64,000 nucleotides of DNA, taken from assembly GCA_022820835.1 (NCBI GenBank), contig JAJEET010000091.1, forward strand, positions 1-64,000, in the 5' to 3' direction. This DNA is from Candidatus Poribacteria bacterium (GTDB taxonomy: Bacteria > Poribacteria > WGA-4E > WGA-3G). Below are positions 8,466-17,376 of this stretch, one piece after another (position 1 is the stretch's first letter; every line of letters starts with the position of its first letter). The notes under the pieces are model-generated. The model had not been told where the DNA came from. It did not search any database and saw nothing but the letters and a program-made list of their open reading frames with translations. Made by a program: the position numbers and the translations under genes.

Positions 8466-9224
8466 ATGAAGCAGCGTGTATTGATGACAGGTGCAGCTGG
8501 CACTGTCGGCACCGCGCTCTGGAAAGCGTGGGAAGAACAGGGTTCCTACACATTAACATTGATGGATATCAACCCGATTGCAGAGGCGAGTTCACGTGTC
8601 GTACAAGCGGATATTCGGGATTACGCTGCGATGCAAGAATTGTGCCGTGACCACGACGTGTTGGTGCATCTTGCTTATATCCGTCAGGATTCGCTGGGGA
8701 AGGTTAGCGGTGAAGTCAGCGATATTGGTGCCTCTATGACGCTATTTGAAGCGGCACGAGAAGGCGGTATCCAGAAGATTGTGTACGCCAGTACGAATCA
8801 CGTTTCAGGGTGGAATGAGCGGTTGGACTCGCCACCCCGGTTCTCAACAGGCGATCAGTTCCGTCCAGACGGTTGGTACGGTGCGATGAAGGGGATGGCA
8901 GAAATCGCCGGACGGTATCTCGTTGACGCGCACGGTCTGCGATTCATCAGTATCCGTATCGGGAGTTTCAACGGTACTTCTGAACCGAGCGGGATTCGAC
9001 ACTGTAGCACACTTTTAACACCCCGAGATTGCGTCCAACTCTTCAGTTTGGCTGTCGATTACGCTGGAGCGGTCAAGTATCTGATTACTTACGGACGCTC
9101 GGCGAACACTGACGGGTATCAGCAGAGTTACCTTGATATCAGCGGTGCCGTTGAGGTGTTGGGGTATCAACCGCAGGACAATTTGGTTAAAACGCACCTC
9201 CACAAGTTTTTGTCGGAGCCATAA
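8466..9224 (+). CDS. NAD-dependent epimerase/dehydratase family protein (uronate-dehydrogenase-like)
   Basis: 252 residues from the ATG at 8466, behind AAGGA (8451-8455). Upstream in-frame codons overlap glnD and are not likely to be translated. This is an extended-SDR Rossmann fold: GAAGTVG nucleotide motif (residues 9-15), acidic residue in LMDIN for NAD preference, YASTNHVSG on the catalytic strand and Y138-xxx-K142. The NHVSG and short C-terminal part resemble uronate dehydrogenases, but this is family-level resemblance only. It lies between glnD and trmB on the same strand with short gaps, so it is likely co-transcribed. Confidence 0.85.
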   Translation: MKQRVLMTGAAGTVGTALWKAWEEQGSYTLTLMDINPIAEASSRVVQADIRDYAAMQELCRDHDVLVHLAYIRQDSLGKVSGEVSDIGASMTLFEAAREGGIQKIVYASTNHVSGWNERLDSPPRFSTGDQFRPDGWYGAMKGMAEIAGRYLVDAHGLRFISIRIGSFNGTSEPSGIRHCSTLLTPRDCVQLFSLAVDYAGAVKYLITYGRSANTDGYQQSYLDISGAVEVLGYQPQDNLVKTHLHKFLSEP

Positions 9225-9246
9225 TCGGATGTAAGTTAGACGACCT

Positions 9247-9951
9247 ATGCGCGAAAATCCCAATTACAACGAGATATACTACCAGCATACGACTTCCCAT
9301 TCCCAAGTCATTGACATCGTAACAGAACAGGTTGTTCCGCTCAGCGAGTTAGACGCACCGATTGATTGGGAGCGACTCTTTGGGAACGCGTATCCGGTGG
9401 AGATAGAGATCGGATCCGGTAAAGGACGTTTCCTGCTTGAAGCATCAAAACGGCATCCGAAGGTCAACTATATCGGTGTAGAGCGAGCACAGAAATATGT
9501 CGAACTCACGCGGGAACGGTTTGAAAAGCACATCCGACATTTCGGTGTTGATAGAACGTCCGGCGCATTCTCGAATGTCCGACTCGTGCGGACGGATGCC
9601 AACTACTTTTTGACACGATATGTGCCTGAGATGTCCGTGCAAGCGTATCATATCTATTTCCCGGACCCGTGGCCCAGGAAACGACAGCGGAAACGACGGA
9701 TCTTTCGGAACCGAGACTTCTTAGAAGCCTTGACGCGTACACTCACCTCAGAAGGTGGTAGGCTCTATATTGTGACGGACCATGCGGAATACTTTCAAGA
9801 GATTCAAGAACGGTTTACGGATTTGTCGACACTGCGTTCTGTTGATGCAGCTCTCAGACCGGATAGCGATATTACCACGCACTATGAAATGAAGTATGTT
9901 TTGGAGGGCAGACCGATCTATCGAGCGGTATATGAGAAAGTTATGTCTTAA
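9247..9951 (+). CDS. trmB: tRNA (guanine-N7-)-methyltransferase
   Basis: 234 residues. Forms m7G46 in the variable loop of tRNAs using S-adenosylmethionine. The SAM-binding motif EIGSGKGRFL and the family signature YFPDPWPRKRQRKRR, which holds the catalytic Asp and tRNA-binding basic residues, are both intact. The C-terminal TDHAEYF block is also typical. It follows the epimerase gene by 22 bp and precedes uvrC by about 40 bp, in one apparent transcription unit. Confidence 0.95.
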   Translation: MRENPNYNEIYYQHTTSHSQVIDIVTEQVVPLSELDAPIDWERLFGNAYPVEIEIGSGKGRFLLEASKRHPKVNYIGVERAQKYVELTRERFEKHIRHFGVDRTSGAFSNVRLVRTDANYFLTRYVPEMSVQAYHIYFPDPWPRKRQRKRRIFRNRDFLEALTRTLTSEGGRLYIVTDHAEYFQEIQERFTDLSTLRSVDAALRPDSDITTHYEMKYVLEGRPIYRAVYEKVMS

Positions 9952-9990
9952 GAACAAATGAGCAGACCACACATCGAAAAGGACGTATAG

Positions 9991-11844
9991 ATGAAGTCAG
10001 AAGAACGCGAAAACACCAGAGAGACACAGGCACTGCCTGAATTGTGGCAGTCGCTTCCGAATGTGCCCGGGGTGTATCTGATGAAAGCCTCCGATGGCAG
10101 CGTCATTTATGTCGGCAAAGCGATCCGTTTGCGGACCCGGGTGCGCTCCTATTTCCGAGAAAAGTCGGCACACGCCTTGACATCACAGATGATGCGGTAT
10201 GTCACAGAGATCGATTATATTGCTACCGAGACGGAAGTGGAAGCCCTGATTCTGGAAAACAATCTTATTAAGGCGCACCAACCGCGCTACAACGTAAAAC
10301 TGAAGGACGATAAACGCTATCCGTACCTACGCGTTACAACGAACGAACCGTTCCCACGTATCCATATTACGCGTACTGCCGAGAACGACGGGACACGGTA
10401 TTTCGGTCCATTTGTTCATGTCCGTTCAACACGACAGGTGCTTAAACAGTTGACGAAGTTCTTTCCGATCCGTACCTGTACCCTGCCACTGACGAAGACA
10501 GGCAACAAGTACCGTGTCTGCTTGGATTACCATATCGGTCGGTGTCCCGGTCCTTGTGCAGATAAAATAGAGGTCTCAGATTACGACGACATCGTTCGGA
10601 AGGTGTGTCAGTTTCTGAGTGGGAATACGGATGCTTTTGTTAAAGAGTTGACGGAACAGATGGAAGCCGCGGCAGAGGCACTCGATTTTGAAACAGCGGC
10701 TAAACATCGGGACATGCTTAAAGACGTTCAGCAGGCGATTACAACTCAGAATATAGATAGTGTCTCTGCTGCGGATGAGGATGTCGTCGGTATCGCAGCA
10801 CGAACGGACATTGCGTGTGTTCAACTGTTGCGGGTGCGCGATGGCAAACTTCTTGAACGTGAACACTACTATCTTAACGACGCAGACCCGGAATCGCTTG
10901 CGACAGCGTTAGATGCTTTTATTTCGCAGTATTACCAGAATGCGGTGTTCGTGCCAAAGACGATCGTCTTACCGATGCAGATTGAATCGTTAGCACTGAT
11001 CGAGAATTGGCTGAGCGAAAAACGGGGGAGTCGTGTCGGTTTACACGTGCCGAGAGCCGGTAGGCTCCGGAAATTACAGATTTTGGCATCGAAGAATGCC
11101 GAGATTCTCCTGACACAGCGTGAACAGAACGTGGTCTATAGCAGCGGTGTGGAACCTGCACTCGTTGAACTACAAGAACTGCTTGATTTGAAGCAACCGC
11201 TCAGACGGATAGAGGCGTACGATATTTCCAATCTCGGTGATCGGTTTGCTGTCGGGTCGATGGTTGTCTTGGAGGACGGGAAACCGGTTTCATCGGAATA
11301 CCGCCGGTTCAGGATCCGAACGGTTGAAGGTCAGAACGATTATGCGATGATGCGAGAGGTGCTTGTCCGCCGTTTCCGGCGCGCCCTTGACGACGATGAG
11401 AAATTTAATAAGTTGCCGGATCTCATGCTGATTGATGGTGGGAAAGGGCAGCTCAGTGCGGCGCAAGCGGCTATGAAAACCTTCGAGTCCTCTCAACTTC
11501 CGGACATTCCGATGATCGCATTGGCGAAACGGATTGAAGAGATTTTTGTGCCCGGTCAATCGGAACCGATTGTGTTGCGGGCGGATAACCCGACCTTACA
11601 TACGATTCAACGTCTACGGGATGAGGCGCACCGGTTCGCTATTACCTACCATCGACGCCTCCGCCAGAAGTCGCTGAGTGAATCGGTACTCGACGAGATT
11701 CCAAATATCGGTCCAAAGCGTAAACAGGCACTGCTTCAGCGTTTTGGCTCTATTGATGCCATCCGTGAAGCGAGCCTTGACGGTCTGCTCTCCGTGAAAG
11801 GGATTCCGCGGAGTGTCGCTGAGAATATTCGGAAGCATCTCTGA
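9991..11844 (+). CDS. uvrC: Excinuclease ABC subunit C
   Basis: 617 residues, full length. Makes both incisions in nucleotide excision repair with UvrA and UvrB. Domains in order: N-terminal GIY-YIG nuclease (PGVYLMK ... VIYVGKA), Cys-rich region (CLDYHIGRCPGPC), UvrB-interacting UVR helix (AAEALDFETAAKHRD), the RNase-H-like 5' incision domain (AYDISNLGDRFAVGSMVV) and C-terminal tandem helix-hairpin-helix (IPNIGPKRKQALL, SVKGIPRSVAENI). AAGGA sits 8 nt before the ATG. It ends the run glnD-epimerase-trmB-uvrC. Confidence 0.97.
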   Translation: MKSEERENTRETQALPELWQSLPNVPGVYLMKASDGSVIYVGKAIRLRTRVRSYFREKSAHALTSQMMRYVTEIDYIATETEVEALILENNLIKAHQPRYNVKLKDDKRYPYLRVTTNEPFPRIHITRTAENDGTRYFGPFVHVRSTRQVLKQLTKFFPIRTCTLPLTKTGNKYRVCLDYHIGRCPGPCADKIEVSDYDDIVRKVCQFLSGNTDAFVKELTEQMEAAAEALDFETAAKHRDMLKDVQQAITTQNIDSVSAADEDVVGIAARTDIACVQLLRVRDGKLLEREHYYLNDADPESLATALDAFISQYYQNAVFVPKTIVLPMQIESLALIENWLSEKRGSRVGLHVPRAGRLRKLQILASKNAEILLTQREQNVVYSSGVEPALVELQELLDLKQPLRRIEAYDISNLGDRFAVGSMVVLEDGKPVSSEYRRFRIRTVEGQNDYAMMREVLVRRFRRALDDDEKFNKLPDLMLIDGGKGQLSAAQAAMKTFESSQLPDIPMIALAKRIEEIFVPGQSEPIVLRADNPTLHTIQRLRDEAHRFAITYHRRLRQKSLSESVLDEIPNIGPKRKQALLQRFGSIDAIREASLDGLLSVKGIPRSVAENIRKHL

Positions 11845-11958
11845 ACGTTGCACACTGTAGAGATTGTACCTTTTTCTGCACAGATTTGGGCAATGTTGTT
11901 ACTGAGGCTGCACCGATTCGTGCAATTGCAATGATAGAACTTAAGCAGACCCACTGCC

Positions 11959-11985
11959 GGCGGAGTTTGTAACCCCGCCTGAATA
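11959..11985. repeat. Short intergenic palindrome (GGCGGAGTT...AACCCCGCC type)
   Basis: GGCGGAGTT and AACCCCGCC make an imperfect hairpin followed by TGAATAGG. Sister of the repeats at 3441 and 25192. Together with a GTTCAACCCAACCTACGAT motif at 12048-12066 it occupies the 277-bp gap after uvrC, where no gene is seen. Confidence 0.65.
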
Positions 11986-12047
11986 GGAAGGGTTTTATTA
12001 TAATTGGCATGTTACTTGCAACAACATAGGAATTATAGCAATGTGCT

Positions 12048-12066
12048 GTTCAACCCAACCTACGAT
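12048..12066. repeat. Dispersed motif GTTCAACCCAACCTACGAT
   Basis: Identical 19-mer occurs at 15415-15433. Inverted or close variants bound the element at 18246-18480. The copy here lies about 57 bp before the Uma2 gene. Confidence 0.75.
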
Positions 12067-12122
12067 GTTACGAGGATTGTAAGTTTTTGAGGTTTTGAGC
12101 ATACAAGAACAGGGAGGCGCGC

Positions 12123-12698
12123 ATGTCAACGCTTGCAGTACAAACATATCTGACACCTGCAGAATACATTGATGTGGAACGCAAAGCAGTTACCAAAAGC
12201 GAGTATCTGAGCGGACAGATAATCGCGATGTCGGGGGCGAGTAACGCCCACAATATTATTACAATGAATACAGCTTATCAACTTTACGATCAATTACTCG
12301 ACCGGGATTGCCTCGTCTACGGCAGCGATATGCGCGTTCGTGTACAGGATCCTGTTTCCTACTTTTATCCAGACGTTACAGTTGTTTGTGGGGAACCACG
12401 TTTTGAAGATGACGTTTTTGATACGCTTCTTAATCCGACTGTCGTGATAGAAGTACTTTCACCGTCAACAGCAGCCTATGACCGGCGTGAGAAATTTGCA
12501 CGGTATCAACAGATCGCATCGCTGAAAGCGTACATCCTTATTTCGCAAAACCGAATGCACTTGGAGCATCATCTTCGAGAAGAAAACCAGTGGCGGGCAA
12601 CCGAATTTCAAGAATTTGACGATGTGGTATCTGTCCCTTCAATTGAATGTGAGCTCCTTTTGGGCCATGTTTATAGACGTGTCACATTCTCGAACTGA
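12123..12698 (+). CDS. Uma2 family (DUF820) putative endonuclease
   Basis: 191 residues. Uma2 proteins have a PD-(D/E)xK nuclease-like fold; most are of unknown function and occur in large numbers in Cyanobacteria and some uncultured phyla. The family pattern is visible: EYLSGQIIAMSGAS near residues 28-41, SDMRVRV, YPDVTVVCG with the PD, VIEVLSPST with the Glu, and REKFARYQ with a Lys. The start has GGGAGG 5 nt upstream. It precedes the YibE/F gene by 14 bp on the same strand, which may be chance. No partner that would explain a defence or mobile role is adjacent. Confidence 0.88.
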   Translation: MSTLAVQTYLTPAEYIDVERKAVTKSEYLSGQIIAMSGASNAHNIITMNTAYQLYDQLLDRDCLVYGSDMRVRVQDPVSYFYPDVTVVCGEPRFEDDVFDTLLNPTVVIEVLSPSTAAYDRREKFARYQQIASLKAYILISQNRMHLEHHLREENQWRATEFQEFDDVVSVPSIECELLLGHVYRRVTFSN

Positions 12699-12712
12699 AC
12701 AAAAAATAAAAC

Positions 12713-15322
12713 ATGCGAGAAAGAAACATCAAAATCATCGGCATCGTGCTTATCCTACTGAGCGTCGCGGTGTTGCATGTGAAGCTTTATCGGTTCTCGG
12801 ACGTGACGTACGACGGTGCGTTACAGGTTCTCGTCTGCTTAGGACGTGTTACCGGTATAGATACGAGTGATGAAGCCGATCAAATCTTGTCCTTTCGCAT
12901 TCTCTCTGGTCAGTTTCGTGGCGAGACGGTTCAGGTGAACAACGTCTGGACGGGGCGCGCTTTTGGGGACCGGGTGTTGCACAAGGGGGATGTGCTATTC
13001 CTCGATATCCCGATTCGCGATCCGAAGAATCCGATTATTGACAAAGTATCGATGCGTGAGTACTTCCGTACGCCGTTTCTGCTGTATCTTGCTGGTGCGT
13101 TAGGTGTGCTGATGATCCTTGTCGCCGGGATGAAAGGTGTGCGCTCGATCTTAACGCTGTTCGTTACTGCGCTCGCCGTCCTTTATCTTTTGGTCCCACT
13201 GACGATCAGCGGTTATAACCCGATCACTATTGCTCTCCTCATCGCTGCCTTACTCACATTAGCGACCTTCCTTCTGATTACAGGGTTTAGTTTCAAGGTT
13301 ATCTCTGGCGTACTCGGTACACTCGGCGGATTAGCGGCTGTCGGTGTCTTGTCTGTCATCAGTCAACACGTCCTGGCACTGACCGGTTTAGCACAAGAGT
13401 TCGGTTTCCTTGAACTCGGTATTGCGTTGTGGCGGACCCCCGAGTCACACCACTGGAACTTCACCGGAATACTGTCTGCTGGTATCATCTTGGGTGCAGT
13501 CGGTGCGATGATGGATGTCAGTATGTCTATCTCCTCAAGTGTTCATGAAGTCAAGCAGGTGAACCCGAACATCACGGTGCGGCAAGCGGTTCGTGCGGGG
13601 TTGAATGTCGGACGCGACATTATGGGAACGATGGCAGACACGCTCATTTTCGCCTATCTCGGTGCGCACATGATGACGATGCTGCTTCCACGCATTGACT
13701 TCCCGGAAGTGGGTACCATCTATCCATTTCTCCGCCTCGTCAACGATGAAGCGACAGCCGTGGCGATTATTCAGGCGGTGGTTGGTACTATCGGATTGGT
13801 GCTGACAGTCCCAATCGCTGCGTCTGTTGCGGGGTTCCTCACACAATACGCGAAAGTAGATGCCTCCGAAATCCATGAGGACCTACCTTCGGAAGAAGAA
13901 TTAGAGGAATTGTTCCGTGCTGATCCGCCTCGCAGCGCGGCACGTATTGCGGTCCCTATTGCGATGGTTTTTGTGCTGCTCGGTACAGCCTTCGTCTATT
14001 TCCGGACGCATGAACTCTCGGCGACCGTCTCGGAGCAGGTGGATGTAGACGGAAATCTCGTCAACAAATCGGAATACGCGAAGGGTCGAGTTCTCCGACT
14101 GCTTGAATCGAATGCGAATTTCCTCTTTAACATCGACAGCGGTGCCATAACCGATTTAAACAACAGTGTCGTTCCTGCTGCGCTGCGTGAAGCCTTCAAT
14201 GACAAGAATATCCCTTTATCTGACGAAGTTACTGTCGCGATCAAACCGTGGAAAGACAGTCGCTGGCTTCTTTCGGATAAAAAATACGAGCAGACCTATA
14301 GTATTCGTGAAATGGCGGACGACGGGAAGAGCGTTCTCGGCGTTTATGAGTCGAAAACTGAGCATCATATCCTTGAGGTAGAGATGCTCAGCGGGATGTA
14401 TAAAGGCAAACGCTTCGTGTTCCGAAACATTGTGAATCATAACATGCCGTTGTTGAGCATCCCTGCGGAGCCGGGTGCCGTTATTCTCTGTCGTGTCGGT
14501 GGAGACCCTGAACAGGTGAGCCTCAACATCGTCCAAGAATATGGGAGAGACGGATTCCTGATTTGGATGGTAGGTGGGATGCTGCTACTGATTATCCTTG
14601 TCGGTCGGATGGAAGGCATCCGGACGGCGTGTGCGATGTTAATCTCTGCTGCGGTTATCTATTTCTTTATGCTGCCGTTAATTTCGGGGGGTGCGAATGC
14701 AGTGTTCATTGTGACGCTGACATCGGGTGCTGTAGCGTTTGTGTCTCTGGTATTTGTTATTGGTCCGAGTCGGAAAACGTTTTCAGCGGTGCTCGGTACG
14801 ATGGGTGGTATCTTGGTTGCGGGTCTGATTGTCCTGTTTGCACAGCAGCATCTCCATTTCTCCGGTTTAGAGAACGCGATTTCGGCGGACATTGTAGAGG
14901 CGACGCGCACGCCACCGTTCGATTTTGTTCAGATCCTTTTAGCAGGGATGTTGATGGGGGTATTGGGTGTCGCGGTTGACGGCGCAATTGAGGTGGCATC
15001 GAGCATGGAGGAGATCCGAAAAGCGAACCCGAACATGCCGACCTGGCGACTCATCGCCTCTGGTCTCAACGTCGGTACGGATATCCTCGGTACGATGGTG
15101 AATACGTTGGTGTTTGCGTATCTCGGTGCGGAGTTGTTGCTTGTCGTCACGATTGTAGCCCCGGACTTGGATTTCTTCAAATCGCCACCTGTGCAGCTCC
15201 TGAGCATCGGTGTCGTATCTGCCGAGATTGTACGGTTACTGGCAGGGACACTCGGTTTAGTGCTTGCGATTCCGATTACGGCAGTGATTTGTGCGTTCTG
15301 GAACCCGAAACAGAGGCGGTGA
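12713..15322 (+). CDS. YibE/F-family membrane protein, internally duplicated
   Basis: 869 residues, about twice the usual YibE/F size. Each half has the same plan: a soluble beta-rich segment (SGQFRGETVQVNNVWTG in the first, SGMYKGKRFVFRNIVNHN in the second) and then a block of hydrophobic helices. Shared motifs in the membrane blocks are GMKGVRS versus GRMEGIRT, GLNVGRDIMGTMADTLIFAYLGA versus its partner GLNVGTDILGTMVNTLVFAY, and VLGTLGG versus VLGTMGG. This points to a tandem duplication and fusion of a YibE/F unit, so one polypeptide may act as an internal dimer. Function is unknown; Gram-positive relatives are multi-pass membrane proteins suspected of transport. N-terminal residues 7-25 form the first membrane anchor. 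Confidence 0.88.
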   Translation: MRERNIKIIGIVLILLSVAVLHVKLYRFSDVTYDGALQVLVCLGRVTGIDTSDEADQILSFRILSGQFRGETVQVNNVWTGRAFGDRVLHKGDVLFLDIPIRDPKNPIIDKVSMREYFRTPFLLYLAGALGVLMILVAGMKGVRSILTLFVTALAVLYLLVPLTISGYNPITIALLIAALLTLATFLLITGFSFKVISGVLGTLGGLAAVGVLSVISQHVLALTGLAQEFGFLELGIALWRTPESHHWNFTGILSAGIILGAVGAMMDVSMSISSSVHEVKQVNPNITVRQAVRAGLNVGRDIMGTMADTLIFAYLGAHMMTMLLPRIDFPEVGTIYPFLRLVNDEATAVAIIQAVVGTIGLVLTVPIAASVAGFLTQYAKVDASEIHEDLPSEEELEELFRADPPRSAARIAVPIAMVFVLLGTAFVYFRTHELSATVSEQVDVDGNLVNKSEYAKGRVLRLLESNANFLFNIDSGAITDLNNSVVPAALREAFNDKNIPLSDEVTVAIKPWKDSRWLLSDKKYEQTYSIREMADDGKSVLGVYESKTEHHILEVEMLSGMYKGKRFVFRNIVNHNMPLLSIPAEPGAVILCRVGGDPEQVSLNIVQEYGRDGFLIWMVGGMLLLIILVGRMEGIRTACAMLISAAVIYFFMLPLISGGANAVFIVTLTSGAVAFVSLVFVIGPSRKTFSAVLGTMGGILVAGLIVLFAQQHLHFSGLENAISADIVEATRTPPFDFVQILLAGMLMGVLGVAVDGAIEVASSMEEIRKANPNMPTWRLIASGLNVGTDILGTMVNTLVFAYLGAELLLVVTIVAPDLDFFKSPPVQLLSIGVVSAEIVRLLAGTLGLVLAIPITAVICAFWNPKQRR

Positions 15323-15326
15323 TAAG

Positions 15327-15434
15327 GCGTTGGGTTTCACTCGGTTTCCGTTTGATGTAACATACATGTAAAGAACTTCATTTTTTATGACTTCTCAGTG
15401 GTTTGATGGAATCCGTTCAACCCAACCTACGATG
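15327..15434. repeat. Possible hairpin element ending in GTTCAACCCAACCTACG
   Basis: The left side (GTTGGGTTTCAC, about 15329-15340) is partly complementary to the right side (GTTCAACCCAACCTACGATG, 15415-15434). It resembles one end of the element at 18246-18480. It fills the 139-bp gap between the convergent YibE/F and DUF433 genes. Confidence 0.5.
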
Positions 15435-15461
15435 CTCTGCTTGCGAACTATCCGAATCCGT

Positions 15462-15839
15462 TTAATCCAGAGACTCTGACGCTGATTTGGGCATCACGGG
15501 GTACTTTCCTTCGGCGATCAGTTTTTGTCGAGCTGCTTCTAAGCGTTCTTCCCAATTAATCAGGGTAGGGGTTCTGCCATACGCTTCTATGAGTTTCCCA
15601 GCTTCTTCATCCATGAGCCTTTCACGTTCCAAGTAGACCTCCACTTCCGCCTTGTTGGCAAGGTAATAGAGGATAGTGGCGTAGATTTTCTCCATGGACA
15701 AAGTTGGGAAACGGCACAGCAGCTCATCAGGTCCCTTGCCCTGCCGATACTTGTTCAACACGTGTTGAATGGCAATCCGATGTCCTTTGATGCGGATATC
15801 GATTTCGCTGTTGAAGTCGAAGTAGTCTTGCAGTTCCAT
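15462..15839 (-). CDS. DUF433 domain protein, copy 2 (antitoxin-like)
   Basis: 125 residues. DUF433 is a small winged-helix-like family often paired with PIN-like (DUF5615) toxins. The diagnostic stretch is at the N-terminus: IRIKGHRIAIQHVLNKYRQGKGPDELL, then FPTLSMEKIYATILYYLANKAEVEVYLE. It is clearly paralogous to the copy at 16195-16563 (same N-terminal layout, IRIKGHR, EKIYAT, LYY.ANK.EVE.YLER), with different C-terminal tails. It lies 14 bp after the DUF5615 gene, giving the order antitoxin-toxin-antitoxin. Confidence 0.82.
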   Translation of the reverse strand: MELQDYFDFNSEIDIRIKGHRIAIQHVLNKYRQGKGPDELLCRFPTLSMEKIYATILYYLANKAEVEVYLERERLMDEEAGKLIEAYGRTPTLINWEERLEAARQKLIAEGKYPVMPKSASESLD

Positions 15840-15853
15840 TTTTTTCTCTTTTT

Positions 15854-16198
15854 TTAGGGTAGATATTGTATAACATCTTGATATTGCTCAGGTGCAAAGG
15901 AGTTCCAAACCTTACGCAACTCGCTAATATAAGTCCCGATTGAGGTCCGCTGTGGGAAACAAAGAATTCCGGGGACATGTCCGCCAGCCTGCAAATGTTC
16001 AGTAAGGTGCCTTGGCATAGTCGTCCGGTTGTTAGTAACCAGGATGTAGTTGTTGCGTTCAATCCACGTCAGAATGTCTGGATCAGGCGTTGCTAAAGGT
16101 GGTACGCCCGCGTCTCCAATGCGTCGAACATGCATTTCACGGAGTTGTTCCTGAATCGCGCGTCTGAGGTGTTCGTCAAGGAGAAATCGGGGTCTCAT
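15854..16198 (-). CDS. DUF5615 PIN-like protein (putative toxin)
   Basis: 114 residues from the ATG at 16198. That ATG overlaps the TGA of the upstream DUF433 gene as ATGA, which decides the start over the in-frame ATG at 16213. DUF5615 proteins have a PIN-like nuclease fold. Visible landmarks are the N-terminal FLLDEHL with its Asp and Glu, DPDILTWIERNNYILVTNN with the central acidic residue and the TNN/TRT region (ILVTNNRTTMPRHL). It is usually the toxin partner of DUF433. Translational coupling with copy 1 of DUF433 supports a toxin-antitoxin pair. Confidence 0.85.
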   Translation of the reverse strand: MRPRFLLDEHLRRAIQEQLREMHVRRIGDAGVPPLATPDPDILTWIERNNYILVTNNRTTMPRHLTEHLQAGGHVPGILCFPQRTSIGTYISELRKVWNSFAPEQYQDVIQYLP

Positions 16199-16563
16199 GC
16201 AGGTTCGTCCCAAAGCGGGTCGAACTTTCCTGAAGCGATTTGTTCTGCTCGCTCTTTTCGGCGGCGTTCTCGCTCTTCAATGAATAGAAGCGTAGGTCCC
16301 TGGGTTCGCTGCCATTCCTTTTCTGATTTTCTTTTGTGTTGTTTCACGCGTTCTAAGTAAGCTTCCACCTCGGTTTTGTTCGCCTCATAGTAGAGGAGCG
16401 TAGCGTAGATTTTCTCTAAGGGCAGTCTTGGAAAACAGCACAAGATTTCTTCGGGTTCTTTGCCTTGTAAGCGTTCTTCTAACACCTCGTCAATATAGAC
16501 GCGGTGCCCCTTGATGCGGATGCTGGTTTCATCAATAAACTCAAAATAGTCTTGCACATCCAT
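16195..16563 (-). CDS. DUF433 domain protein, copy 1 (antitoxin-like)
   Basis: 122 residues. The same family motifs are present as in the downstream copy: IRIKGHRVYIDEVLEERLQGK, EILCCFPRLPLEKIYATLLYYEANKTEVEAYLE. The C-terminal third is rich in Arg, Lys and Glu (EERERRRKERAEQ) and predicted helical. It is the first gene of the three-gene module and its stop overlaps the start of the DUF5615 toxin gene. Antitoxin-first order is usual for such modules. Confidence 0.85.
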   Translation of the reverse strand: MDVQDYFEFIDETSIRIKGHRVYIDEVLEERLQGKEPEEILCCFPRLPLEKIYATLLYYEANKTEVEAYLERVKQHKRKSEKEWQRTQGPTLLFIEERERRRKERAEQIASGKFDPLWDEPA

Positions 16564-16622
16564 CGTCTATCTCCTTTTGTGTGATGTTTAAGTTTAACAC
16601 AAATAGCGGCGGATGTCAAATA

Positions 16623-17333
16623 CTACATCGGACACCACGCCATCACAGTTCCGAAACTGGCAAATATACTGTTCTCACCGCTTGTCAGGATACGGGAGCC
16701 TTGGACGACGACGCGTGCGTCGCGGCTCGTAATCTTGTAGCTGACAGGGGCATCTTTGGCGATCAAGGGTTCACCGTTTTCGTCCTTGAGTTTATCGAGT
16801 CGGTAATGCACCGAACGATGCGCAGGCACGTCAAATTCACAAGAGACGTTCACCAGTGTCGTATCCTCATATAGCACTTCAAGGAGGCAACGGGTATCGA
16901 TATCGGCGGTATTGGAGATACAGATAGATTCGTGCGAGAAATAGCCGCCACCGTGTTGTTCCCACGCCTGTTCTGCTGGTGTGAGTGCTGCCATGTAGCC
17001 ATCTGGAATAACCCAGACGTACGCACCGTCACCCTCTGAATTATAGCATTTGAGCGCATCCGCTATCGCCTCGGGATTATTATGCACCTCATCTCTGTCA
17101 ACGACGAAAAACCGATCATACAATTTAATTCCCGGTACGGCTTGTGCTTGTTTTAATTCGCCTTGCACAGTGAACCACAACCATTTAGGCGACAGTAGGT
17201 CAACACGGCTAACACCTTGCGAAATGAGCCAATCACCAAATGTATTATTCAACAGTGCTGTCAGCGTGTCCAGATGTACAAGGCCCGCCTCTCCATAATT
17301 ATTAATTGTCTTCATTAAGGTTTCAAATTTCAT
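16623..17333 (-). CDS. Protein with C-terminal sensory-rhodopsin-transducer-like (ASRT) domain
   Basis: 236 residues from the ATG at 17333, preceded by GAGAGG; an upstream reading to 17396 lacks such a site. Residues about 104-236 resemble the Anabaena sensory rhodopsin transducer family: WVIPDGYM (107-114), SHESICISNTADID (133-146), LEVLYED (151-157), VPAHRSVHYRLDKL (169-182), PVSYKITSRDARVVVQ (196-211) and a final hydrophobic strand. Family proteins are about 125 residues and form tetramers; most occur without a rhodopsin and may bind small ligands. Residues 1-100 form an extra N-terminal domain that I do not recognise. No rhodopsin gene is present in the window. It is the third gene of a possible minus-strand operon with two small proteins. 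Confidence 0.72.
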   Translation of the reverse strand: MKFETLMKTINNYGEAGLVHLDTLTALLNNTFGDWLISQGVSRVDLLSPKWLWFTVQGELKQAQAVPGIKLYDRFFVVDRDEVHNNPEAIADALKCYNSEGDGAYVWVIPDGYMAALTPAEQAWEQHGGGYFSHESICISNTADIDTRCLLEVLYEDTTLVNVSCEFDVPAHRSVHYRLDKLKDENGEPLIAKDAPVSYKITSRDARVVVQGSRILTSGENSIFASFGTVMAWCPM

Positions 17334-17376
17334 CGTACTGTCCTCTCTTTCTTTTTTCCAAACTGTATCATACAAA

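Noticed and set aside
14563..14979. Cys-rich open frame within the YibE/F gene
   Set aside because: Out-of-frame shadow of a conserved membrane protein.
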